Shown piece after piece: positions 1 through 8,640 of a stretch of 64,000 nt of DNA. Positions within the stretch are counted from its first letter, which is position 1. Each line of letters begins with the position of its first letter. A program made the position numbers and the translations under genes. Source of the DNA: Paenibacillus sp. HGH0039 (GTDB lineage Bacteria; Bacillota; Bacilli; Paenibacillales; NBRC-103111); the NCBI RefSeq assembly GCF_000411255.1, contig NZ_KE150412.1:838645-902644 (forward strand), read 5' to 3'. The notes below the pieces were generated by a model. It was not told the DNA's origin and did not search any database. It saw only the letters and a program-made list of their open reading frames with translations.

Positions 1-4
1 TATT

Positions 5-11
5 CTCCCCC
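5..11 (-). promoter_or_regulatory. Ribosome binding site of the next gene, cut by the window edge
   Basis: On the minus strand a GGGGGAG sits 4 bases before the window boundary and about 50 bases past the cdsA stop. It looks like the Shine-Dalgarno of a following gene whose start codon lies outside the window. In B. subtilis the gene after cdsA is dxr, so dxr is the inference; no coding sequence is visible to confirm it. Confidence 0.45.
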
Positions 12-58
12 GTTGGATGAGCCTGAGCCGATTCTGTCTGATGGACGGGTACACGGGT

Positions 59-856
59 TCAGGACGGAATCAGTGCAAGCCAGTGGACAAGCGGAAAAAC
101 GATAAGCCAGCTGTCCACACGGTCGAGAATTCCACCATGACCCGGCAGGATGGTCCCCGTATCCTTAATCCCCTTCACCCGCTTGTAGGCGGATTGCATA
201 AGGTCGCCGAGCTGCCCCGACACGGCAATAACGACACCGATCAGCACCGCGCGAGCCGGAGACAGTAGTTCGGGACGGGCCAGGGAAAAACAGAGTCCCG
301 CTACAATAGCAATCAGTACTCCGCCGAGGGCTCCCTCGACCGATTTCTTAGGACTGATTACCGGCCACAGCAAGTGTTTGCCGAATTTCGATCCGACAAA
401 ATACGCGCCGGAATCCGTCGCCCAAATGCAGACAAAAATAAGAAGCGTCCAAAACAAACCATGCTCGGGTATCCACCGCGTCATGATCATATAATGAAAT
501 CCGACACCTATGTACACGACTCCGAGAAAAAGAAGCGACACCATGTCGATGGTAATTTTGTTCTTGGACAAGACCGTAGCGGCCATCAACACGAAGGCGG
601 CTCCCCAGATCAGGCCGACCTCGTTGAGCTCATAGGTAAACCGGTGCATTTCCCATGGAAGGGTAAGCAGAATCAAGGCGATCATGCCGACCAACCATGT
701 GATCCGGTGGTCTTTCAACTTGTTCATTCGCACATACTCATCAAAGCCGATTATGGCCATTAGTACGATTAGGGCGGCAAACCAGTTGCCGCCGACAGCC
801 AGCAGTCCCAAAAATCCGGCTCCGGCTATCGCTCCCGTCAGAATCCTCTGCTTCAA
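59..856 (-). CDS. cdsA: Phosphatidate cytidylyltransferase CdsA
   Basis: CdsA makes CDP-diacylglycerol from CTP and phosphatidic acid, the branch point for all membrane phospholipids, and is an integral membrane enzyme. The 265-aa product has about seven or eight hydrophobic segments. It ends with the CDP-diglyceride synthase signature at residues 220-248, which carries SAYKR, then KDTG, the GHGG loop and DRVD with D245 and D248. The start is TTG: GGAGG sits 9 bases upstream and no in-frame ATG is better placed. It follows uppS by 24 bases, so cell-wall lipid carrier and phospholipid synthesis are co-transcribed, as in B. subtilis. The size is normal for the family. Confidence 0.96.
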   Translation of the reverse strand: MKQRILTGAIAGAGFLGLLAVGGNWFAALIVLMAIIGFDEYVRMNKLKDHRITWLVGMIALILLTLPWEMHRFTYELNEVGLIWGAAFVLMAATVLSKNKITIDMVSLLFLGVVYIGVGFHYMIMTRWIPEHGLFWTLLIFVCIWATDSGAYFVGSKFGKHLLWPVISPKKSVEGALGGVLIAIVAGLCFSLARPELLSPARAVLIGVVIAVSGQLGDLMQSAYKRVKGIKDTGTILPGHGGILDRVDSWLIVFPLVHWLALIPS

Positions 857-880
857 CGCTTCATTCCTCCAAACCGATGC

Positions 881-1651
881 TTACAAGCCTCCGTATCGTC
901 TTGCCCGTCGTTGGTATTCGGCAACGGCCCGGTAAAAATGCTCTTCCGAGAATTCAGGCCAGTAAGCTTCCGTAAACCATAATTCGCTATAGGCGAGCTG
1001 CCACAGCAGAAAATTGCTAAGCCTCAGCTCTCCGCTCGTCCGGATCAGCAGGTCGGGGTCAGGAAGCCCGGAAGTGAGCATATACGAAGAAAATGTTTCC
1101 TCCGACAATTCTTCCGGACGAAGTTTGCCTTCCTGGACATCCCTCAACACATCCTGAACGCCGGCGAGAAGTTCCTTGCGGCCACCGTAATTCAGAGCAA
1201 AGTTTAGGATGAGGCCTGTGTTATTCTTTGTGCGCTCGATTGCATCTTCAATGGCATTCAGTGTGTAATCCGGCAGGCTTTCTTTCCAGCCGGTCATACG
1301 GATCCGCACATTACGCTCGATCAGTTCCTCAATCTCCAGCGGAAAGAACTCTTGGGGCAGCTTCATGAGGAATTCGACTTCCTCTTTAGGGCGCTTCCAG
1401 TTTTCCGTGGAAAAGGCATACATCGTCAGCACCTTGACTCCGATGCTGTCCGCTGCAATGGTGATTTTCTTCACATTCTTCATACCGGAATGGTGCCCGG
1501 CCACACGGGGAAGTCCGCGCTGTTTCGCCCAGCGTCCGTTTCCGTCCATGATAATGGCAATATGAGACGGAACGTTGTCCAACTCCAAATGGGGAGACTT
1601 CTCGTCCTGTGCAGACTCGTTTCCAAGCCATTTTTTCAGTTGATTGAACAT
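881..1651 (-). CDS. uppS: Isoprenyl transferase (undecaprenyl diphosphate synthase) UppS
   Basis: UppS is a cytosolic cis-prenyltransferase. It adds isopentenyl units to farnesyl diphosphate to make the C55 carrier for peptidoglycan and teichoic acid. The 256-aa protein has the MDGNGRWA motif at residues 35-42, with catalytic D36. The second family signature begins at R204 (RTSGELRLSN) and includes E223 in the SELW motif. The ATG at 1651 follows a G-rich GGGGGA site. The gene lies between frr, from which a terminator-like hairpin separates it, and cdsA, the conserved Firmicute order. Confidence 0.97.
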   Translation of the reverse strand: MFNQLKKWLGNESAQDEKSPHLELDNVPSHIAIIMDGNGRWAKQRGLPRVAGHHSGMKNVKKITIAADSIGVKVLTMYAFSTENWKRPKEEVEFLMKLPQEFFPLEIEELIERNVRIRMTGWKESLPDYTLNAIEDAIERTKNNTGLILNFALNYGGRKELLAGVQDVLRDVQEGKLRPEELSEETFSSYMLTSGLPDPDLLIRTSGELRLSNFLLWQLAYSELWFTEAYWPEFSEEHFYRAVAEYQRRARRYGGL

Positions 1652-1677
1652 CTCTTTTCCCCCACTATGGAAAGATG

Positions 1678-1702
1678 AAAAGCCCCCGGTATTTCAGGGG
1701 GC
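1678..1702 (-). terminator. Terminator or attenuator between frr and uppS
   Basis: On the minus strand GCCCCC, a 9-base loop and GGGGGC are followed by TTTT. The hairpin lies 12 bases after the frr stop and ends about 27 bases before uppS. It probably attenuates readthrough from the translation-gene block into uppS-cdsA. The T-run is short, so efficiency is uncertain. Confidence 0.6.
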
Positions 1703-1714
1703 GACGATAGCCGT

Positions 1715-2269
1715 TTACACTTCCATAATTTCTTTTTCTTTACCTGTCAGGACTTTCTCGACTTCGGCCGTGAATTTGTCCGTAAATTTCTGAATATCGT
1801 CCTGGTGACGACGGGACTCGTCTTCGGAAATACCGTTTTTCTCCTGCTTCTTGATGTCATCATTGGCATCGCGGCGGATATTACGGATCGCAACTTTGGC
1901 CTCTTCCCCGTATTTGCGGGTCAGTTTAACCAGCTCGCTGCGGCGTTCTTCCGTAAGCGGCGGAATGACCAGTCGGATCACCGTACCGTCGTTAGCCGGA
2001 GTCAAGCCCAGTTCGGACTTGAGAATAGCTTTCTCAATAGCTCCCATGGAGCTTTTATCCCATGGCTGAATAATCAGCGTGCGGGAGTCCGGCGTGGAGA
2101 TGTTAGCCAACTGGTTAACCGGAGTCATCGCGCCATAGTATTCCACTTGGATTTTATCGAGCAGCGCAGGGTTTGCGCGGCCTGCACGCAGAGTGGCCAG
2201 ATCGCGCTTGAGTGCGTCGATAGCCTTGCTCATCCGCTCTTCTGCATTCTTTTTAATCGATTGCGGCAT
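1715..2269 (-). CDS. frr: Ribosome recycling factor Frr
   Basis: Frr works with EF-G to split post-termination ribosomes so that subunits can be reused. From the ATG at 2269 ([13 protein letters not shown]) the product is 184 aa, the standard size for bacterial RRF. It shows the expected alternating helices, the conserved region around [13 protein letters not shown] and the basic stretch RSELVK. A longer reading from a TTG at 2293 would overlap pyrH by 20 bases and lacks a ribosome site, so the ATG with GGGAG 11-12 bases upstream is preferred. It starts 4 bases after the pyrH stop, which indicates tight co-expression. Confidence 0.97.
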   Translation of the reverse strand: MPQSIKKNAEERMSKAIDALKRDLATLRAGRANPALLDKIQVEYYGAMTPVNQLANISTPDSRTLIIQPWDKSSMGAIEKAILKSELGLTPANDGTVIRLVIPPLTEERRSELVKLTRKYGEEAKVAIRNIRRDANDDIKKQEKNGISEDESRRHQDDIQKFTDKFTAEVEKVLTGKEKEIMEV

Positions 2270-2273
2270 ACGA

Positions 2274-3035
<762 letters not shown>

Positions 3036-3059
3036 CTATCTTTCTTGTACCGTTTCTGT

Positions 3060-3087
3060 TTATAAAAGAAGGAACACAATGTGTTCC
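3060..3087 (-). terminator. Terminator-like hairpin between tsf and pyrH
   Basis: The arms GGAACAC and GTGTTCC are separated by 3 bases and, on the minus strand, followed by TTCTTTTAT. It lies 21 bases after the tsf stop. Both the 7-bp stem and T-rich tail fit a moderate intrinsic terminator that would lower pyrH-frr expression relative to rpsB-tsf. Confidence 0.65.
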
Positions 3088-3107
3088 CGCTTTTGGTCTG
3101 TTCGGTA

Positions 3108-3764
3108 TTAGGCGTTGCCTTTAGCTTGTGCCATTACTTCTTCAACGAAGTTGTCGACTTTCTTCTCGAGACCTTCACCAAGCTCAAAGCGAGCAAAGCG
3201 GCGGATGGAAATGTTCTCTCCGATCGTGCTGATCATTTCGTTCAGCAGGACGGATACCGTTTTGTCCGGATCTTTGATGTAGGATTGTTCCATCAGACAA
3301 ATTTCTTCGTAGTATTTGCTGATGCGGCCTTCAACCATTTTGTCCACGATGTGAGCAGGTTTGCCTTCGTTCAGCGCTTGGTTGCGAAGAATTTCTTTTT
3401 CTTTATCAAGCTCTTCTGTCGGAACTTCTTCACGACGAACGTAGGAAGGGTTCGCAGCGGCGATTTGCATCGCGATACCTTTTACGAAATCACGGAAGTT
3501 GTCCGTTTTGGCTACGAAGTCAGTTTCACAGTTAACTTCGACCAGAACGCCGATACGTCCGCCGGCATGAATGTAAGATTCCACAACGCCTTCGGTAGCT
3601 GCGCGGCCCGCTTTGCTAGCTGCAGCGGCAAGGCCTTTCTCACGAAGGATTTCGCTTGCTTTCGTCAGATCACCGTTTGCTTCGTCCAGCGCTTTTTTGC
3701 AATCAAGCATGCCTGCGCCTGTTTTTTCACGCAATTCTTTTACCATTGCAGCTGTTACTGCCAT
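3108..3764 (-). CDS. tsf: Elongation factor Ts
   Basis: EF-Ts is the guanine nucleotide exchange factor that recycles EF-Tu-GDP during protein synthesis. The 218-aa protein is the short Firmicute form. It has an N-terminal UBA-like domain ([12 protein letters not shown] at residues 15-26) and the EF-Tu contact motif TDFVA at residues 81-85. The second core subdomain is shorter than in the E. coli protein. The ATG at 3764 has GGGAGGT about 8 bases upstream. A structured terminator-like hairpin lies between rpsB and tsf, so their ratio may be set by attenuation. Confidence 0.97.
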   Translation of the reverse strand: MAVTAAMVKELREKTGAGMLDCKKALDEANGDLTKASEILREKGLAAAASKAGRAATEGVVESYIHAGGRIGVLVEVNCETDFVAKTDNFRDFVKGIAMQIAAANPSYVRREEVPTEELDKEKEILRNQALNEGKPAHIVDKMVEGRISKYYEEICLMEQSYIKDPDKTVSVLLNEMISTIGENISIRRFARFELGEGLEKKVDNFVEEVMAQAKGNA

Positions 3765-3794
3765 AATAGGGACCTCCCTAAGATTGTAAGTATT

Positions 3795-3840
3795 TTAAAA
3801 AAAGGGCGGTGATAGGCTTAAGTGCCTTCAGACCACCCTT
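3795..3840 (-). terminator. Attenuator/terminator between rpsB and tsf
   Basis: On the minus strand an outer stem AAGGGTGGT with ACCGCCCTT (one G-U pair) encloses an inner AGGC/GCCT stem and is followed by seven T. It lies 25 bases past the rpsB stop, well before the tsf Shine-Dalgarno. The two-part stem could let a protein or the ribosome control termination, but that role is inference. Confidence 0.75.
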
Positions 3841-3865
3841 TTCCTGTTACGTTCGTTTATGTCGA

Positions 3866-4564
3866 TTAAGCCGTTGTTTGTTCGCCTTGGTTAGCTTCGA
3901 TCACAGCGTCGGCCATTTTACCGGTCAGCAATTTAACAGCGCGGATCGCGTCGTCATTACCTGGGATAACATAGTCGATTTCGTCCGGATCGCAGTTCGT
4001 ATCAACGATACCTACGATTGGGATACCAAGTTTGCGAGCTTCTGCAACCGCAATACGCTCTTTGCGTGGATCAATGATGAACAGGGCGCTAGGCAGGCCT
4101 TTCATGCCTTTGATGCCGCCGAGGAATTTATCGAGGCGATCTTTTTCCTTGTTCAGGATGATAACTTCTTTCTTAGGAAGAAGTTCGAACGTGCCGTCCT
4201 GCTCCATTTTTTCAAGCTCTTTAAGACGGTTGATACGCTTTTGAATCGTTTGGAAGTTGGTCAGCGTGCCGCCGAGCCAGCGTTGGTTGATGTAGAACAT
4301 GCCGCAACGTTCCGCTTCTTCTTTAACGGAGTCTTGAGCTTGTTTTTTGGTGCCTACGAACATGATCGTACCGTTCTCAGCAGAGACCGATTTAACGAAG
4401 TTGTAAGCTTCCTCAACCTTTTTAACCGTTTTTTGTAGATCGATAATGTAAATGCCGTTTCTTTCAGTGAAGATGTATTTGTCCATTTTCGGGTTCCAAC
4501 GACGGGTTTGGTGACCGAAGTGTACCCCAGCTTCTAGAAGCTGCTTCATGGAAATTACTGCCAT
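3866..4564 (-). CDS. rpsB: 30S ribosomal protein S2
   Basis: S2 binds 16S rRNA on the back of the 30S subunit, between head and body. The 232-aa product begins [19 protein letters not shown], the conserved S2 N-terminus. It includes the [13 protein letters not shown] segment and the [20 protein letters not shown] block typical of the family. The ATG at 4564 has AGGAGG 8 bases upstream; an upstream extension to 4621 has no support. A strong sigma-A promoter lies about 135 bases upstream, so the gene starts its own unit just after the flagellar terminator. Autoregulation by S2 through this leader is possible but unproven. Confidence 0.98.
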   Translation of the reverse strand: MAVISMKQLLEAGVHFGHQTRRWNPKMDKYIFTERNGIYIIDLQKTVKKVEEAYNFVKSVSAENGTIMFVGTKKQAQDSVKEEAERCGMFYINQRWLGGTLTNFQTIQKRINRLKELEKMEQDGTFELLPKKEVIILNKEKDRLDKFLGGIKGMKGLPSALFIIDPRKERIAVAEARKLGIPIVGIVDTNCDPDEIDYVIPGNDDAIRAVKLLTGKMADAVIEANQGEQTTA

Positions 4565-4705
4565 CCTCACACACCTCCTCAATAAAATGGTTTTAGTGTA
4601 ATGCTCCTCCGACAGCCGCATCTCCGTATAAAACTCGCCGTGCGCAAGGCCCGGACAAGCACCGTTATACGAATTAACTGTCGTGTGTTTTTAACACCGT
4701 CAATA

Positions 4706-4735
4706 ACTATACCACAAGTCGCATGCGGGATGCAA
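4706..4735 (-). promoter_or_regulatory. Sigma-A promoter of rpsB-tsf
   Basis: On the minus strand TTGCAT and TATAGT are separated by 18 bases, with a TGG extended -10. Predicted transcription starts near 4699 and gives a leader of about 135 bases, which opens with a small GTGTT/AACAC hairpin. Placed directly after the fla/che terminator, it explains independent high expression of rpsB. Confidence 0.75.
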
Positions 4736-4820
4736 CAGCATTTGGAGACAACTTTCGGCAAGATTTTTAATCCGCGAAAAGCCCTTCGCTGATCGTTATT
4801 TATTGTTCCCGTCCGCACGC

Positions 4821-4851
4821 AAAAAAAGACCCTCGCGCAATGCAAGAGCCC
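4821..4851 (-). terminator. Intrinsic terminator ending the fla/che operon
   Basis: On the minus strand GGCTCTTGC pairs with GCGAGGGTC through several G-U pairs and is followed by seven T. It begins 6 bases after the stop of the last gene in the flagellar cluster, and the rpsB promoter lies about 80 bases further on. Confidence 0.8.
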
Positions 4852-4856
4852 TATTT

Positions 4857-5369
4857 TTATTCCGGCTTGCTGGTCAAATTCTGAATGATCTCGTCCAGCG
4901 TCGGTTTGCCTGTAAATTTATGAACGCCCGACTTGATCTTTCCGGTCGCCGCCTTAGCCGCCATCGCCTGCTCAAACTGTTCTTGGCTTTCGACTAACCC
5001 GCTCACGGAAACGATTTTGGCCACCTGGCTGGACTTCATTCCCGGTGCGATGTAGACGGCGGTTATTTGAGGCTGCGCCGAAGGAGCGGGCTGGGCGGAC
5101 GGTGGTTTCGCTTTCTCCGCCTCCAACTGCTTTTGCAGTTCCTGTTCATGCTGCTCTTTCGTGAAGACGGGCTGGTTTTTGTCAAAAACCTGATAGTACT
5201 TCCCGGCTTCGGTTTTCAGCTTGTTCATGTCCATCTGTTCGATGGAAACGGCCGAATTCTGCGACAACGGCTGGACGGGCTGGGCCGCCGATATCATCAA
5301 CTGAAGAAGAGCCGAGCCCGCGATCATACCGATGCCGATTCCGGCCAGCAGCGTTTTATTTACTTTCAT
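4857..5369 (-). CDS. Small membrane-anchored protein with MltG/YceG-like C-terminus, function unknown
   Basis: The 170-aa protein has one N-terminal transmembrane segment (about residues 6-28), a charged Gln/Glu/Lys-rich middle (70-90), a short Pro/Ala linker (89-100) and a compact C-terminal part (102-166). The C-terminal part reads like the small LysM-like subdomain of MltG/YceG endolytic transglycosylases: IAPGMKSSQVAKIV, then a Phe-containing helix, then GKIKSGVHKF. The catalytic MltG domain is absent, so enzyme activity is not expected. A role in binding cell-wall glycan near the flagellum is inference. It is the last gene of the fla/che cluster, overlaps the upstream gene by 14 bases, and is followed by a terminator. 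Confidence 0.75.
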   Translation of the reverse strand: MKVNKTLLAGIGIGMIAGSALLQLMISAAQPVQPLSQNSAVSIEQMDMNKLKTEAGKYYQVFDKNQPVFTKEQHEQELQKQLEAEKAKPPSAQPAPSAQPQITAVYIAPGMKSSQVAKIVSVSGLVESQEQFEQAMAAKAATGKIKSGVHKFTGKPTLDEIIQNLTSKPE

Positions 5370-5997
5370 CGGAATGTCCCTCCCGTTTGGCCAGCTGCAT
5401 GATCAGCATGACTTCCCCTTTGTTCATCCCGAGCTGTTTGGCGATCTGCTCCGTGGATCTTCCCTGGTCATGCAGCTCAAAAAGAGCGGCATACCGGGCG
5501 CGCACGGAGAGCTCCGGCTCCGTTCGGGGAGCTTCCTGCGACTGAACAGATGCGGCAGCATCTGCGGCCGCGAACTCCTCCGTCTGCGTAAGACGGGGCG
5601 TTGGCAGTGCAGATCCGTGCGTCTGAACGGCAGGCTCCGCGTAGACATGCGGTTCCGTGCTCCGGGACCCTTGCCGGGAAAGATCCGGCGCGGACTGGCG
5701 GCCGGCCTGCACCGCCGCCCCGCTTCCGTCCATGCTGCGGCGCTCCAGCACTTCAAGCCTGGCGGTCAATTTGGCGACCTCGAGCTTGTGCTCCCTCTGC
5801 GTCTCTTTGAACAGGTCGATGAGCGCCTGGTTCTGCAGCTCAAGATCGGACGCAAAGTGAGCCATGCTCTCTTCCAGCTCTTTCACGAGCTGGGCCGAAG
5901 GCCCCTGTCCGCCTCTTTTTGCAGCCGAACGGGGAATCACTCCCGCAAACACCACAATCACGAGGCCGAGGAGAACAATCATCTGCCAAGGTTCCAT
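5356..5997 (-). CDS. SwrB-like (DUF6115-type) membrane protein
   Basis: The 213-aa protein has a single N-terminal membrane helix (residues 5-21), a predicted coiled coil (about 36-90), a low-complexity linker (90-165) and a helix-turn-helix-like end (167-205: RYAALFELHDQGRSTEQIA then QLGMNKGEVMLIMQLAK). This layout and its position between sigD and rpsB match SwrB of B. subtilis, which helps flagellar type III secretion become active. Sequence identity to SwrB cannot be judged here, so I give no gene symbol. The ATG at 5997 has CAGGTG upstream. The next gene overlaps it by 14 bases. Confidence 0.75.
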   Translation of the reverse strand: MEPWQMIVLLGLVIVVFAGVIPRSAAKRGGQGPSAQLVKELEESMAHFASDLELQNQALIDLFKETQREHKLEVAKLTARLEVLERRSMDGSGAAVQAGRQSAPDLSRQGSRSTEPHVYAEPAVQTHGSALPTPRLTQTEEFAAADAAASVQSQEAPRTEPELSVRARYAALFELHDQGRSTEQIAKQLGMNKGEVMLIMQLAKREGHSDESK

Positions 5998-6028
5998 TTT
6001 AACATCACCTGTACTTTCAAATCTTCCT

Positions 6029-6349
6029 TTATAGACTCAAGTCGATATGCGAGCCTTTAAAAGGGTGAACCGCCTTTGGCGGCTCCGCTTCTTGAGACGG
6101 AGGAGCCTTCTTCTGCTGCCGGCCCCGTCCGCCCTGACCGCCGTTCTGCCGGCCCTCTTTGCGGATTTGAGCCTCTTCGCTCTCTCCGATTTTCTCGCTG
6201 GCTTTCCGGTTATGTTCGGCGTTCTTCTCATTTTCCGCCCCCAACAGGACCTGATCCATCTCGGGTTTGTGGTTCAACTGCTGCTGCCGGATGCCGGCCT
6301 GATCGTTCTTGTGAACCGCGAACTGCAAATCGACCGGTTTCATATCCAT
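6029..6349 (-). CDS. Small charged disordered protein, unknown
   Basis: The 106-aa product is very polar, with many Gln, Lys, Glu and Arg residues and a Gly/Arg/Gln patch at about 67-80. I see no membrane segment and no known domain. Two blocks look ordered: the N-terminus MDMKPVDLQFAV and the tail HPFKGSHIDLSL. The start ATG at 6349 has GAGGTGG about 10 bases upstream. It lies between fapA and the SwrB-like gene in the same direction, with short gaps (51 and 31 bases), so it is almost certainly co-transcribed with flagellar genes. A longer reading frame on the opposite strand here is a shadow. Confidence 0.7.
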   Translation of the reverse strand: MDMKPVDLQFAVHKNDQAGIRQQQLNHKPEMDQVLLGAENEKNAEHNRKASEKIGESEEAQIRKEGRQNGGQGGRGRQQKKAPPSQEAEPPKAVHPFKGSHIDLSL

Positions 6350-6400
6350 AAAAGTTCCACCTCGTCATTATCGCTGGTTATTGGCTTGACCAGGAAGCCT

Positions 6401-7813
6401 TTACTTAGGCATATAGGCGCTGTGCCCGATATCGCCTGCAACAAGCTGGAACACGACATGGCTCATCGGATCTTTGATGAACTTCGTGTAGCGGCCGATC
6501 ACGATTTTGGCTCCTCCGTATACGGTAGAGATCACTTCTACGCTAGAGCGTTCGCTGTCTTCGAGCGATTTCTCCATTTCAAAAATCCGTTCACGGAGCT
6601 CACGCTGTTCTTCTCCGGCCTGGCGCTTTGTATGATTCAGCTTAATTCGCAGCGCTACTTTGTCCGGTCCGAGCTGGCCGGACGCTGCCAACTGGTCCAG
6701 CAAAATAAGGGCTTTGTCCGTCTTGGACTGATTATCCGCAAGCGCTTTGAGCTGGGAACGAAGCTGAATCAATTCATTGCGAAGCTCCGGCAGCACCCCC
6801 ACCTCGATTGCAGTCGCATTGGAGAGGGAATTTCCGATCGTTCTGGCGATAACCTTCTCCCCGGCCTGAACGGTTCCGCCCACGATCAGCCCTTTGGGCC
6901 CGTTGCAAGCGACGGTTTTACCCGCACGTATTGTCGAATGAAGAATACTTTGGGAAACGGTAATCGTATCCGCCGCTTCTACTGTCGCATCCTGGATAAA
7001 AGAAGATTTCACGTTCTTCCCGGCCCGGATTACGGCTTTGTTCCTGCCCACGATACCGGCGGTTATTTCAACGGAACCGCTCGCTTCGAGTTCGGCCGCT
7101 TCCACACCGCCGACTATGCGGATATCCCCGGAAGCTTTGATCTTGAAACCGGGGCTTACGTTTCCGCGAATGACGACAGTTCCGACGAAATCGATGTTAC
7201 CCGTCCGGTAATCCACGTCTCCGTTCACCTCGTATACGGGGAACACGTTTACTTTGTTCCGGTCCGTGTAGGTGACGAGTCCGTCGATAGCGGCGTAAAT
7301 GGCGTTCTCCTCGTTATCCGTTACGACGTTTTTTCCCAGTTTAAACCTGGCTTCCTTGCCTTCGCGTGCCGGCAGCGACTCCCCGGTTACGGCTTTGCCG
7401 GGTGTTCCTTCGGTCGGGGGAACCTTTTTGCCGATGATCTGGCCTTTTCTGATATTGTTCAAGGTGGATACTTCTTTGAGATCAACGCGTCCGTCTTCCG
7501 TCTCGACAGGCTTATGCGTATCGTTGTTGCGCCCGTACAAATAATCGACGTATCCGTCGGTTCCGTTAACGGGACGGGTGCCTTGGGCGATCACGGTTTC
7601 GGCGAGCAGATAAGGCTGAGGATCTATCGCTATGCGGAGCAGCGCCTCCGTATCGAGTCCATGGACGATGCTGTTCGCTCTGGCCAATCCTTGAAGCTCG
7701 TCAAACGTGACCGTAAAATCATCTCCGACATCGGCAAACTTAAGCAAGGATGTCAACTTATCGTCCGTGACGGAAATCCTAATGATTTGGTCCAACTCCA
7801 AAATCCGGTCCAT
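6401..7813 (-). CDS. FapA/DUF342 family protein
   Basis: The 470-aa protein matches the FapA (flagellar assembly protein A, DUF342) family. It has an N-terminal alpha/beta part (about 1-85), a turn-rich beta-helix-like core (about 130-340) with repeated Val/Ile-Gly strands such as VVIRGNVSPGFKIKASGDI, then a coiled coil (about 345-425) and a short beta end. No catalytic motif is visible. The biochemical role of the family is poorly known; linkage to motility genes is why it is named. Here it sits between sigD and the SwrB-like gene, a place where B. subtilis has no such gene. The ATG at 7813 has only a weak ribosome site (AAAGG, 13 bases upstream). Confidence 0.85.
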   Translation of the reverse strand: MDRILELDQIIRISVTDDKLTSLLKFADVGDDFTVTFDELQGLARANSIVHGLDTEALLRIAIDPQPYLLAETVIAQGTRPVNGTDGYVDYLYGRNNDTHKPVETEDGRVDLKEVSTLNNIRKGQIIGKKVPPTEGTPGKAVTGESLPAREGKEARFKLGKNVVTDNEENAIYAAIDGLVTYTDRNKVNVFPVYEVNGDVDYRTGNIDFVGTVVIRGNVSPGFKIKASGDIRIVGGVEAAELEASGSVEITAGIVGRNKAVIRAGKNVKSSFIQDATVEAADTITVSQSILHSTIRAGKTVACNGPKGLIVGGTVQAGEKVIARTIGNSLSNATAIEVGVLPELRNELIQLRSQLKALADNQSKTDKALILLDQLAASGQLGPDKVALRIKLNHTKRQAGEEQRELRERIFEMEKSLEDSERSSVEVISTVYGGAKIVIGRYTKFIKDPMSHVVFQLVAGDIGHSAYMPK

Positions 7814-7842
7814 CCTGTATCGACAACCTTTCCCGGCAACTT

Positions 7843-8625
7843 CTATTTTTCAAACAACTGAACTTTATATCGACTCAAAACTCCTCTTAATCGCAGCATG
7901 GCTTTGGAATGAAGCTGAGAAATGCGGGAAGGCGACAAACTCATCACTTCCGCAATCTCGCTCAGGGAAAGTTCTTCGAAATAAAATAGGGAAACGACGA
8001 TCCGTTCTTTCTCCGTTAATTTCTCTATCGCCCGCGCAAGAGTTTCTTTGAGGTAAAATTCGTTAACTGTAAATTCCGGATTTTTGGCACGCTCGTCCAC
8101 CAGAAGCGAAAGCCGGGTCTCGGATTCTTCTTCACGAATCGGTTCGTCTATGGAACAAATCGAGGTTACGGCGATTTCCTGAAGCATATGCTGAAACTCG
8201 TCCTCCGTAACCTGGAGATAATCGCTGATCTCTTCATCCGTCACGGTCCGAAGATACTTCTGCTCCAGCTTCTGATACGCTTCCTCAATTTTCTTAGCCT
8301 TCTCGCGTACGGAACGGGGAACCCAATCCCCTTGTCTGAGGCCGTCGATAATGGCCCCGCGTATGCGCCAGGACGCGTAAGTTTCGAACTGCAGACCGCG
8401 TTCGTAGTCAAACTTCTCGACGGCGTCGATCAGACCCATGATTCCGAAGCTTCCTAGGTCTTCCTTGGAAACGTTCTTGGGGAGACCAATCGCCAAACGG
8501 CCCGATACGTATTCGACAAGAGGCAGGTACGTTTCAATCAGCGTTTGCTTGGCTTCTCTGGAACCGCCCTGCTTCCACTGTCTCCACGTATCGAAATGCG
8601 CCAGATTAGGTTTTTTATCAATCAT
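7843..8625 (-). CDS. sigD: RNA polymerase sigma factor SigD (FliA type)
   Basis: This sigma-28 factor directs transcription of late flagellar, motility and autolysin genes. The 260-aa protein has region 2 (residues about 28-100) with LVEYVSGRLA, GLIDAVEKFDYERG and the -10 reading segment ETYASWRIRGAIIDGLR. Region 3 follows (QKLEQKYLRTVTDEEIS). Region 4 ends with the helix-turn-helix SLSEIAEVMSLSPSRISQLHSKAMLRLR. It is near the C-terminal end of the fla/che operon, as in B. subtilis, where this late position makes its level depend on full-length transcription. Activity is normally restrained by the anti-sigma factor FlgM, which is not in this window. Confidence 0.96.
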   Translation of the reverse strand: MIDKKPNLAHFDTWRQWKQGGSREAKQTLIETYLPLVEYVSGRLAIGLPKNVSKEDLGSFGIMGLIDAVEKFDYERGLQFETYASWRIRGAIIDGLRQGDWVPRSVREKAKKIEEAYQKLEQKYLRTVTDEEISDYLQVTEDEFQHMLQEIAVTSICSIDEPIREEESETRLSLLVDERAKNPEFTVNEFYLKETLARAIEKLTEKERIVVSLFYFEELSLSEIAEVMSLSPSRISQLHSKAMLRLRGVLSRYKVQLFEK

Positions 8626-8640
8626 GGCTGTACACCGTCC

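Noticed and set aside
6047-7861. 604-aa open frame on the plus strand opposite FapA
   Set aside because: No ribosome site or known domain, and the minus-strand frame encodes a clear FapA family protein. It is a codon-bias shadow.
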